6,502 bases of DNA from Candidatus Microgenomatus auricola (GCA_005239655.1 SBBP01000055.1:1-6502), one strand, 5' to 3'. Positions 1-5,990 are shown, counted from the stretch's first letter. Numbers and translations are program-made. Notes: generated by a model from the sequence alone, not told the origin.

Positions 1-210
1 GCCTTTGGTATTCGTTGGTCACTGGGATACCACGGAAAAGTGCTGAATCATCTCATTCGCACCCTTCCAGAGCATGAGCGCAAAGGATTCCCAAAGCACC
101 TCGAGGAGCGTTGGGGGCACACGCATGGCGAAGTGTTTGCGGGCGCCGTGCTGGGCAGCTTGCTCACCGTTCTCTTCTACGTCCTCCTTCACACCATTTA
201 CTCTGCGTAG
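1..210 (+). CDS. DUF212 / YuiD-like (divergent PAP2 family) membrane protein, 3' part
   Basis: The reading frame is open from base 1 and ends at TAG 208-210, giving the last 69 residues; the 5' part lies outside the window. The visible protein has a GIRWSLGYHGKVLNHLI segment, then WGHTHGEVFAGAVLGSLLTVL, then a hydrophobic end. These match, from memory of the family, the DUF212 (PF02681; Bacillus YuiD) pattern of a DAxGVRR...AxVLN segment followed by a GHTxxEVxAGxxxG membrane motif. The second motif resembles the last phosphatase motif of PAP2 enzymes, hence the name acid phosphatase/vanadium haloperoxidase-related. The full family is about 150 residues, so roughly half is seen. It is probably an inner-membrane protein; its substrate is unknown. 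The gene is convergent with the minus-strand hydrolase gene and the two coding ends overlap by 13 bases. Confidence 0.8.
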   Translation, partial: AFGIRWSLGYHGKVLNHLIRTLPEHERKGFPKHLEERWGHTHGEVFAGAVLGSLLTVLFYVLLHTIYSA

Positions 211-1421
211 AGCGGAGCAGAGTCGAGTACATGACCACGCGCACGGACAGGGCCTTGCAGCGCAGTCAGCGCTTCGACTTTTTTTTCGTTTACTGTTCGA
301 CCTGGATGCAAGTCCAGTGCCAGTGGTTCGCTCGCAGTAGTGAACCCTGTCACGACTGACAGATAGCCATCATCGAAAAAGAGGATATCGCCAATTTTGT
401 ATTCCGAACTCTCCGGATGTTCATCGAGACGATTGGTGTGCATAAGCCATGCGGCGATATTTTCTGGCCGACGATCAAACTGTGCATCTGCTGGTGACGT
501 CGCATAGTCTGCCGGTTGCTGTGCGTAGTCTTCAGCCATTTCTGTTTCGATGTACACGCCGAACGATTCATACAATCGCCAGACAACGTCGTGGTTGGTC
601 AGCAGTCCTAATCGTGCGGGGATTTGTGCCAGACCACCTTCTGTGGGGTCGTAGAGCACACCAAAAAAATTCTCACTATTTTCGATGACTTCGTGCGGAT
701 TGCTTTTTCCGTCACCGTCTGCATCACTGTCATCGATGTTTGCAATTCCGTCTCCATCCATGTCCCGATCGGCAAAGTTTGGAGTGTGGTCGCGATCGGC
801 ATCACTGTAACGTGACTCATGGGTCGTGTGGTAGACATGTCCGTTTCCAATGATCAGCGTGGCTACACCAGCGGTAAAGACACACAGGAGCAGGCTGAGC
901 GCGGCGATTCGCCACACGATATGGTGAACCCACCAGCGAATGAGCGTGTAGAAAAATGCAAAAAACACCACTCCTTCAAACAGAAAGTTCAGAAAAAGCA
1001 GATTCGCACTCACCCACGAAATACCAAAATCACTAATCCCGAAAAAACGTGTGGAGAATGGGTACAGAAACATCACTTTCGAGACAATGGCATCTGTGAT
1101 CAAATGACTCATCACCCCAATCACAAACACGAGATTGCACAAAAACCATGTGTATCGCTTTCGCAGCCACCACCATCCGCCGAAGAGTGCAAAAAGTACG
1201 AGATAGACCAGTGGCGTGTGCGTAAGGAGAGCGCGGTGTGGTGTAGACGCATCTGCAAGGTAAAAATACAAAAGGTCCACATCTGGAAAAATGCCACCGA
1301 CGTAGCCGATGAACAGTAAAAGGTACCATTGCCGCGTGGTGAATGAAAATGGCGCACGCATCGCACGCCTGCGCACAACAATCGCTGTGAGAAACCCGAG
1401 TGGCCCGTGTGCAAAAATCAT
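198..1421 (-). CDS. YdjM-like membrane metal-dependent hydrolase fused to TSP3 repeats and a DUF1287-like domain
   Basis: A 407-residue protein with three parts. Residues 1-192 match the YdjM/DUF457-type metal-dependent hydrolase family (PF04307): His5 near the start, GGIFPDVD at 42-49, PHR at 61-63, THT at 67-69 and MSHLITD at 104-110, followed by PFS (121-123). About five membrane spans are visible (roughly 31-50, 69-86, 91-113, 135-161, 167-192). The RRR at 17-19, RKR at 87-89 and Arg162 favour a cytoplasmic N-terminus and an outside C-terminus. Residues 205-243 are thrombospondin-type-3-like Asp-rich calcium loops. Residues 259-400 resemble DUF1287, an NlpC/P60-like family: HDVVWR, RRPENIAAWL, YKIGDILFF and a closing GHVL. 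The usual catalytic Cys position appears to be Asn276, and no His lies in the expected strand after GDILFF, so this domain may be inactive. The start is chosen because His5 belongs to the family motif. The gene follows the phosphoesterase gene by 12 bases with no clear Shine-Dalgarno site. Confidence 0.8.
   Translation of the reverse strand: MIFAHGPLGFLTAIVVRRRAMRAPFSFTTRQWYLLLFIGYVGGIFPDVDLLYFYLADASTPHRALLTHTPLVYLVLFALFGGWWWLRKRYTWFLCNLVFVIGVMSHLITDAIVSKVMFLYPFSTRFFGISDFGISWVSANLLFLNFLFEGVVFFAFFYTLIRWWVHHIVWRIAALSLLLCVFTAGVATLIIGNGHVYHTTHESRYSDADRDHTPNFADRDMDGDGIANIDDSDADGDGKSNPHEVIENSENFFGVLYDPTEGGLAQIPARLGLLTNHDVVWRLYESFGVYIETEMAEDYAQQPADYATSPADAQFDRRPENIAAWLMHTNRLDEHPESSEYKIGDILFFDDGYLSVVTGFTTASEPLALDLHPGRTVNEKKVEALTALQGPVRARGHVLDSAPLYAE
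200..223. other. Hairpin spanning both convergent stop codons
   Basis: ACTCTGC at 200-206 pairs perfectly with GCAGAGT at 217-223 around a 10-base loop. The element contains the TAG of the DUF212 gene and lies at the TAA of the opposing hydrolase gene (198-200). No T-tract follows directly on either strand, so it is not a classical terminator. It could protect the 3' ends of both convergent transcripts or help stop them. A chance inverted repeat of this size is possible. Confidence 0.4.
259..286 (+). terminator. Possible intrinsic terminator of the DUF212 gene, inside the opposing gene
   Basis: On the + strand AGCGC (259-263) can pair with GCGCT (269-273). Alternatively AGTC (264-267) pairs with GACT (276-279), which runs straight into a run of eight T at 279-286. 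The site lies 49 bases past the DUF212 stop codon. On the other strand the same bases encode the Glu-Lys-Lys-Val stretch of the hydrolase, so the A-run also has a coding reason to exist. The stems are short, so this is a moderate call. Confidence 0.4.
693..809 (-). repeat. Thrombospondin-type-3-like calcium-binding repeats in the hydrolase
   Basis: Residues 205-243 of the 407-residue protein carry three Asp-rich loops in a row: DADRDHTPN, DRDMDGDGIANIDD and DADGDGKSNPHE. DxDxDG spacing of this kind binds calcium in TSP3 repeats. The segment sits just after the last predicted membrane span, so it would act as a calcium-stiffened linker on the outside between the membrane domain and the DUF1287-like domain. 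Confidence 0.85.
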
Positions 1422-1433
1422 GGTACTACGTGC

Positions 1434-4298
1434 TTACTGCGTTAATCGAATACCTCCGGTAAATCCATCGTCATAGACGGCAAAGGCATCCAGGCGCTCA
1501 AAACCTTCTGATCGTTTCGTGTAGACATGAATACGGTTACTCGAGGCCTCTCGACTGACAACCAGCTCCATACGGAAGTCACCATCGACGTCTGCCAGTG
1601 CACTGTTGAGACCGTCGGTCGCGCCTGAACCAAACGGTTTGACTCCGCCCAATGCCGTCATGCGCTCAGCCGAGGCGTTGAATGTGCGTACACGTGCGGC
1701 ATCAGGGGTGCCGGCATGTGCAGTGACAATCACTTCTTCTTCCGGCGTACTGTTGATGTTTCCAACGAGAATGCGGACTCCGCCCGAAGCGTCTCGACCA
1801 AACACCCGCCGGCGGCTGATGAGCCGGACAGTCCGCTTTCCTGGTGCATACCGAAACACCCGCACAACACTGTTGCCCGTGTAGGAACCAACAACAATGT
1901 CGTCGGCACCATCGAAGTTCACGTCACCCATCGCAAGTGATAAACCGTTCTGACTGTTACTGTGTGTTCGCACGTACGGCCGCTTTCCAAACCACCAGCG
2001 CATTTCCCCATTCGCGTGATTCCAGCGATAGATATGCATCACCCCTTTTTCGCTCCGTGCACCAACCACCAATTCATCATCTCCATCACCGTTCAGATCT
2101 CCTGCGGTCATGTTGACTCCACCTCGATAGTCGTCGGCAAACGGATTCACGCGATCCAACAGTTCCAGCGTTCCGTTTTTGAGTCGGTAGATTTTGACAG
2201 TGGGATCGTGTTCACTCTGTGGGGCAACAATGAGCTCCTGGTCACCGTCGGCATCAACATCAGCTGCGGCAAGATTCACACCACCTCGAAACGATTCTCC
2301 GAACGGGAACAGATCATCAATCGCCGTTCCACTCTCCGTAAACAGTCGGACGTGCCCTGATGTTCCAGCATCCGGAACAGTCGCCAACTCAAACGTGCGA
2401 TCACCATCCATGTCGATCCACAGCGACTGAATGCCTGTGGTCAGTGCAGAGTCATAGGTGAAAAAGGTGTACAGTGCTTCGCTGCTCCCACGGTACAAGC
2501 GAAAGTTTGGGCCTCCCATACTCGCTGGGATCGCACCGATCGCGTTTTGGACCAAATCGTTTTCGATTTCGATTCGATAGTTGCGCGTTTCTACCTTACC
2601 ATCAAAACTAAAGCTGAGTACTCCGCTGCTGTCTGAAGCAACGCGATCATACAACTCTTCATTTGCGTAGACGTTGTACTGCCGACTTGACTCCAACTCT
2701 GTAATGGAAAATGTTGTGCTGCTGGAGGCGGTTGTCGTTTCGCGGAACTCTCGACTCTCAGCTTCTTCATCCCATGCGATAATTTCGACTGTCGTTGGTT
2801 GATCTGCACGCTCCACAGAAAGATTCGTTGCGGTCATGCCTGCGGTTGGGAGTGTCGTAAACGTGATGACTCCATCGGTATCGACGGTATTTTCCACTCC
2901 AGCAATAATTTCTCGCTGTTCTTTCACTGTAAAATCCAGCAGGGCACCGGCATCCAGGTCGAGGGTAAAGTACCCGTGCCGTATGCCGTTCGTTTCGGCT
3001 GAAGTGACATCATAAAACTGACCGTCTGAAGTTGAAGCGTAGATCCGCTCAGAGGCCAAGAGATTGGCTTTGACGCGCACCGAAGGGATACGCACACTGC
3101 CACTATTATAGACACTCACATCGATTTCAGTTTCTGTGCCGTCGTTTTGACTTTCGTAATCGACTTGGAGGTCAACTGTGCTCTGATCTACTCTCTGGTG
3201 TTCGATTCCGTCATCAGAAACGTGTATGAGGGTGAAAAAATGTTCTCCATCATATGTTTGAATGGATCCGCCGGCACCGCCGTTGATGAGCTGATAAAAT
3301 CCTCCGCCAATGCCAGGGAAATCATCTTCGTCGATGTAGCTGTAATCGTAGCCGTGCACCTCTCCAGTGATGACGAGCTCCACGCCATAGTGCACAAACC
3401 ATTCTGCCAGTTGCTGCGCTTGCTGGAGATCCACAAAACCATCTGAGTTTGCCCAGTCGGGTGTTACGAGCGGGTGATGCATGAGCACAATCAAGTGCTC
3501 ACCTGTGGCTGCAGCAAGTGCAGACTCGACCCACTCCATTTGGTCTTCGGTCAGCGCTCCTTCGTTGAGTAAGTCTTCTGTCGTATTGAATGCGACGAAT
3601 GATGTGTTGCCGTAGGTGAAGGTGTAGTCGCGCGCTCCGAAATAGGCCGAGTAGTAGGCATCGAGATCGCTTCTGGCATCATGGTCGCCGGGAATGGTGA
3701 ATGTGGTGCCTTCATAACTTCGAAATACTTCATCGAGAAGCACGTACTCCTGCTCGTGTTCTCCGGCGTCGTCAGTGTCTCCACGGATGAGGTCACCGGA
3801 ATCAGTCATGAATGGAGAGTGCAGCAGATTGATTTCGTTCATCAGGTCGATGAAAATGGGATTTGGAGTTTCGCCGCCGTTGGATTCTGGTTGGTTGTCG
3901 GAAATGGCTGTGAACCAAAAATCCGATGTGCTCGCATCGTAATCCCACGGTGAGACAGTGAGTGTTTTCGTGTCGAATGGTTCAATGGTTGTGGCAAATG
4001 AAATCGTATTCGCTTCGTCTGTTGTAGAAAGTGCTGTGCCATTCTCGTCAGTCACTGTGTAGAGGTCAGGATCGAGATTTTTGACTGTGAAGTATTCGGT
4101 GTTTTCTGTTGAGTCCGTGTTGGTGATGGTGATCGTGCAGACCGGGGCTTTGAGCCAGAGTGTGGCGACGTCATTATCTTGATTGCGCATGAAACAGCCG
4201 TCGTAGGAGGTTGTGACCGCAGCGGACAGCGGATGTACGAATACAAAAACTCCTGTGAGAAGGAATGATGATAGCAAAAAGCCAAATCGGCTCGTCAT
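1434..4298 (-). CDS. Secreted calcineurin-like metallophosphoesterase with C-terminal FG-GAP propeller
   Basis: A 954-residue protein. The ATG at 4298 is preferred over upstream TTG 4349 and ATG 4346 because it starts directly with a signal peptide: Arg4, a hydrophobic core at 6-21 and an LSAA cleavage site near 24-27. Upstream starts would add 16-17 unrelated residues in front and overlap a possible promoter. Order of parts: beta-rich region 28-125; calcineurin-like phosphoesterase about 126-370; a beta-sandwich-like region about 375-465; an FN3-like domain about 470-580, with YNVYANEELYD followed by SDSSGVLSFSFDG; and an FG-GAP propeller about 596-954. Phosphoesterase motifs are D134-N-Q136, GD at 168-169, GDHD at 204-207, HH at 274-275 and GEVH at 312-315. 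The classical forms are DxH, GD, GNHD, H and GHxH, so several metal ligands differ. The role is probably hydrolysis of a phosphate ester outside the membrane, substrate unknown. It is likely co-transcribed with the downstream membrane hydrolase. Confidence 0.85.
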   Translation of the reverse strand: MTSRFGFLLSSFLLTGVFVFVHPLSAAVTTSYDGCFMRNQDNDVATLWLKAPVCTITITNTDSTENTEYFTVKNLDPDLYTVTDENGTALSTTDEANTISFATTIEPFDTKTLTVSPWDYDASTSDFWFTAISDNQPESNGGETPNPIFIDLMNEINLLHSPFMTDSGDLIRGDTDDAGEHEQEYVLLDEVFRSYEGTTFTIPGDHDARSDLDAYYSAYFGARDYTFTYGNTSFVAFNTTEDLLNEGALTEDQMEWVESALAAATGEHLIVLMHHPLVTPDWANSDGFVDLQQAQQLAEWFVHYGVELVITGEVHGYDYSYIDEDDFPGIGGGFYQLINGGAGGSIQTYDGEHFFTLIHVSDDGIEHQRVDQSTVDLQVDYESQNDGTETEIDVSVYNSGSVRIPSVRVKANLLASERIYASTSDGQFYDVTSAETNGIRHGYFTLDLDAGALLDFTVKEQREIIAGVENTVDTDGVITFTTLPTAGMTATNLSVERADQPTTVEIIAWDEEAESREFRETTTASSSTTFSITELESSRQYNVYANEELYDRVASDSSGVLSFSFDGKVETRNYRIEIENDLVQNAIGAIPASMGGPNFRLYRGSSEALYTFFTYDSALTTGIQSLWIDMDGDRTFELATVPDAGTSGHVRLFTESGTAIDDLFPFGESFRGGVNLAAADVDADGDQELIVAPQSEHDPTVKIYRLKNGTLELLDRVNPFADDYRGGVNMTAGDLNGDGDDELVVGARSEKGVMHIYRWNHANGEMRWWFGKRPYVRTHSNSQNGLSLAMGDVNFDGADDIVVGSYTGNSVVRVFRYAPGKRTVRLISRRRVFGRDASGGVRILVGNINSTPEEEVIVTAHAGTPDAARVRTFNASAERMTALGGVKPFGSGATDGLNSALADVDGDFRMELVVSREASSNRIHVYTKRSEGFERLDAFAVYDDGFTGGIRLTQ
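1437..2513 (-). repeat. FG-GAP / integrin-like beta-propeller repeats
   Basis: Residues about 596-954 of the phosphoesterase hold six full repeats of roughly 50-57 residues. Each begins with a G-G/L-V/I strand followed by an Asp-rich loop. The loops are DMDGDRTFE (629-637), DVDADGDQE (680-688), DLNGDGDDE (734-742), DVNFDGADD (792-800), NINSTPEEE (847-855) and DVDGDFRME (903-911). The fifth has lost most of its acidic calcium ligands. The protein ends with a lone GGIRLTQ strand. Its missing partners seem to be the outer strands at about 598-620, which would close a seven-bladed ring. Confidence 0.85.
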
Positions 4299-4329
4299 GG
4301 TATGTATTTCTGTGTCAAAAGCAGGATAC

Positions 4330-4358
4330 ACTATACAAGATTTCATCAAAAAAAAGAA
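4330..4358 (-). promoter_or_regulatory. Possible promoter for the phosphoesterase-hydrolase pair
   Basis: On the minus strand a TATAGT -10-like box lies at 4330-4335, with a poor -35-like TTCTTT at 4353-4358 and a 17-base spacer. Transcription would begin near 4323, leaving a leader of about 25 bases before ATG 4298. This would place the upstream TTG/ATG codons outside the message. The -35 box overlaps the terminator of the preceding gene and matches consensus weakly, so the call rests mainly on the -10 box and its position. Confidence 0.3.
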
Positions 4359-4369
4359 GCGCTTCTCCC
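4348..4369 (-). terminator. Intrinsic terminator after guaB1
   Basis: On the minus strand a GGG-AGAA-GCGC-TTCT structure (from 4369 down to 4355; the AGAAGCGCTTCT core is a perfect palindrome at 4355-4366) is followed by a run of eight T ending at 4348. The T residues after the stem can extend it by G-U pairs. It lies 23 bases past the guaB1 stop codon and separates guaB1 from the phosphoesterase pair. Confidence 0.65.
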
Positions 4370-4391
4370 GACCTCCTGGGATTGCGCTTGA

Positions 4392-5840
4392 CTACCGGCG
4401 GACCTTACCGTGTGGCGTGCCTTCGTAGAAGCCGGCGTGGGTCTGGACACCCACGACCGCCTTGGTCCAGAGTTCATCGAGGCTGCGTGCGCCGACGTAG
4501 GTCGCCGTGCTCTGCAGCCCGGTGACGAACTCTGCCACGATCTGGCCCACGGACTCGCGTCCGGGACGGAGGTAGACCTGCGAGCTGGAGATCCCCTCTT
4601 GGTAGAGGCCACGCACGGCAGCCTCCAGAGCGCTGACCCCGCCGTTCCGCTCACGCACGGCACGGGCGGAAGCCATCCCGAAGTTGCTCACGAAGAGCGC
4701 TCCGTGCGGATCCACCTGGATGTCCGCAGCCGACTCGAAGGTCGGTGCGAACAGGGTCCCGGTCATCACGCGGGTGGCCCCAGCCGCCATGTACAGCGCC
4801 AGGTCCCGCGGTTCCTTGACGCCACCGTCAGCCCAGACGAACCTGCCGAGACCACGAGCTGCCTCGGCGCAGGCACGGACCGCGGAGAAGGTCGGCCGAC
4901 CGACCCCAGTGACCATGCGCGTAGTGCACATGGCACCGGGACCGACGTTGACCTTCACGCCATCCGCTCCAGCGTTGAGGAGCCGTTCGGTGGCTTCGGC
5001 CGTGCAGATGTTGCCCGCCACGAGGATGACCTCGGGGCCGACCGCATCGCGCACGGAGCGGATCGCATCGACCATCTTGGCTTGCGCGCCGTGGGCCGTG
5101 TCGAGAACGATCACGCTGGCGCCGAAGCCCAGCGCCTCACGTGCACGAGCCACGGGATCGCCGTTGATGCCCACGGCGACCGCGACCGTGAGGTTGCCGT
5201 CGCCGTTGACGGAGGGTCGCGTGAGCTGCTGCACGAGAAGGTCCTGGCGCGACAGGGTGCCGACCAGGTTGCCGTTGACGTCCACCACCGGTGCCGCCTT
5301 GATGTTGTGGCGACGGAGGGTCTCGAACGCCGCTTCGGGGGCGCAGCCTTCTTCCAGCGTGACAGGCACCTTGCTCATCACGAGTCGCGCGGGCGTGAAG
5401 GCATCCTTGTCCTTCATGTCGTCCGGTGCGATCACGCCGATGGGCTGCCCGTCACCTTCGACCACGATCACGAGGTTGCACGATCGCTTGAAGACGATCG
5501 CCTCGACGTCTCGAATCGGTTCGTCGGGCCCGATGGTGAGGGCGGTGTCGTAGACCGTGTGCGCGGCGCGGATCTTGCCGATGATCCGCTGGAGCTTGTC
5601 GGGCGGGATGTCCTGAGGCAGGACGCCCAGTCCACCGCAGCGGGCCAGGACCTCGCACAGACGCGCGCCACTGACCGCGTTCATGTTGGCGCTCACGATC
5701 GGCTGCGAACCGAGTTGGAAGTCGCTCGGCGAGAGGTCCACCTCGCGGCGGGATCCTCCCTGCCAGAACCCGGGAAGGAGGAACACGTCCTCGAGCGCGA
5801 GCTCGAGCTGTTCGTCTTTGGTGTGAAGGAAACGTGCCAT
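4392..5840 (-). CDS. guaB1: GuaB1-type GMP reductase / IMP dehydrogenase-related protein with CBS pair
   Basis: A 482-residue cytoplasmic (beta/alpha)8-barrel enzyme of the IMPDH/GMPR family. The N-terminal barrel part (LALEDVFLLPGF, then PIVSANMNAVSG) is followed by two CBS motifs at about 98-205 and then the rest of the barrel. That part holds VLDTAHG (245-251), the catalytic loop VGPGAMCTTR with Cys305, WADGG (336-340) for phosphate binding, FGMASARAV (387-395) and EG at 415-416. The Arg-Tyr pair that IMP dehydrogenases carry in their flap is not visible. Layout and motifs fit actinobacterial-type GuaB1, whose mycobacterial member is characterised as a CBS-containing GMP reductase (GMP to IMP using NADPH). 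A reductase role in guanine-to-adenine nucleotide balance is therefore favoured over IMP oxidation. ATG 5840 is chosen over an upstream in-frame ATG (5990) because of a strong Shine-Dalgarno site 7 bases away and family-like residues from there on. GC content is much higher than in neighbours, suggesting transfer. Confidence 0.88.
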   Translation of the reverse strand: MARFLHTKDEQLELALEDVFLLPGFWQGGSRREVDLSPSDFQLGSQPIVSANMNAVSGARLCEVLARCGGLGVLPQDIPPDKLQRIIGKIRAAHTVYDTALTIGPDEPIRDVEAIVFKRSCNLVIVVEGDGQPIGVIAPDDMKDKDAFTPARLVMSKVPVTLEEGCAPEAAFETLRRHNIKAAPVVDVNGNLVGTLSRQDLLVQQLTRPSVNGDGNLTVAVAVGINGDPVARAREALGFGASVIVLDTAHGAQAKMVDAIRSVRDAVGPEVILVAGNICTAEATERLLNAGADGVKVNVGPGAMCTTRMVTGVGRPTFSAVRACAEAARGLGRFVWADGGVKEPRDLALYMAAGATRVMTGTLFAPTFESAADIQVDPHGALFVSNFGMASARAVRERNGGVSALEAAVRGLYQEGISSSQVYLRPGRESVGQIVAEFVTGLQSTATYVGARSLDELWTKAVVGVQTHAGFYEGTPHGKVRR

Positions 5841-5847
5841 TTTAAGG

Positions 5848-5854
5848 CCTCTCC
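5848..5854 (-). promoter_or_regulatory. guaB1: Shine-Dalgarno site that sets the guaB1 start
   Basis: GGAGAGG on the minus strand lies 7 bases before ATG 5840. It decides the start against the 50-residue longer reading from 5990, whose extra residues are not family-like. It is notable because the other two complete genes here have no such site. Confidence 0.75.
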
Positions 5855-5868
5855 ATGATGCCGGCCGA

Positions 5869-5949
5869 AACCGACGGTTGTGCGGGTTTGACCGCTGTTG
5901 TACAGATGTAGACTCAAAGAACTCGCTCCAGACATCTTGCGATTTCTGG
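5869..5949 (-). promoter_or_regulatory. Hairpin-rich guaB1 leader
   Basis: On the minus strand the leader holds four small stem-loops in a row. The first (5949-5928) is CCAGA-A-AUC-GCAA-GAU-G-UCUGG: eight base pairs with one A/G mismatch and a GCAA (GNRA) tetraloop. It is followed by CUGU/ACAG (5905-5895), GCGG/CCGC (5895-5882) and AACC/GGUU (5879-5869). None is followed by a T-tract, so this is not attenuation by a simple terminator. I do not recognise a known riboswitch in it. Short stems occur by chance in GC-rich sequence; only the first is strong. Confidence 0.4.
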
Positions 5950-5962
5950 AACAGGCGCCGCA

Positions 5963-5990
5963 ACAGTAGCACAAAATCAAAAAAAATCAA
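5963..5990 (-). promoter_or_regulatory. Possible guaB1 promoter
   Basis: On the minus strand TTGATT (5985-5990) and TACTGT (5963-5968) are separated by 16 bases, each matching four of six consensus positions. The -35 box overlaps the T-tract of the upstream clp terminator. Transcription would start near 5956, giving a leader of about 115 bases. Both boxes are weak matches. Confidence 0.3.

Noticed and set aside
819..1319. A 166-codon open frame on the + strand opposite the hydrolase membrane domain
   Set aside because: The protein is low-quality, Lys/His-rich and without recognisable motifs, while the opposite strand encodes clear membrane spans and catalytic motifs.
198..4298. A defence, toxin-antitoxin or phage module
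   Set aside because: None of the genes carries nuclease, toxin, integrase or phage structural motifs; the contents fit envelope and housekeeping functions.
4299..4349. Longer phosphoesterase start at TTG 4349 or ATG 4346
   Set aside because: It would put 16-17 non-hydrophobic residues in front of a well-formed signal peptide and read through a likely -10 box.
4410..5858. A 482-codon open frame on the + strand opposite guaB1
   Set aside because: It is the antisense shadow of a GC-rich gene; its translation is His/Asp/Arg-rich with no family motif and no ribosome site.
4345..5986. Identical 11-base ATCAAAAAAAA at 4345-4355 and 5976-5986 flanking guaB1, considered as insertion-site direct repeats
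   Set aside because: Both are the T-tracts of minus-strand terminators, which explains the match; no transposase or inverted ends are present.
5841..5990. Longer guaB1 start at ATG 5990, adding 50 residues
   Set aside because: The added residues do not resemble the family N-terminus, and a good Shine-Dalgarno site precedes ATG 5840.
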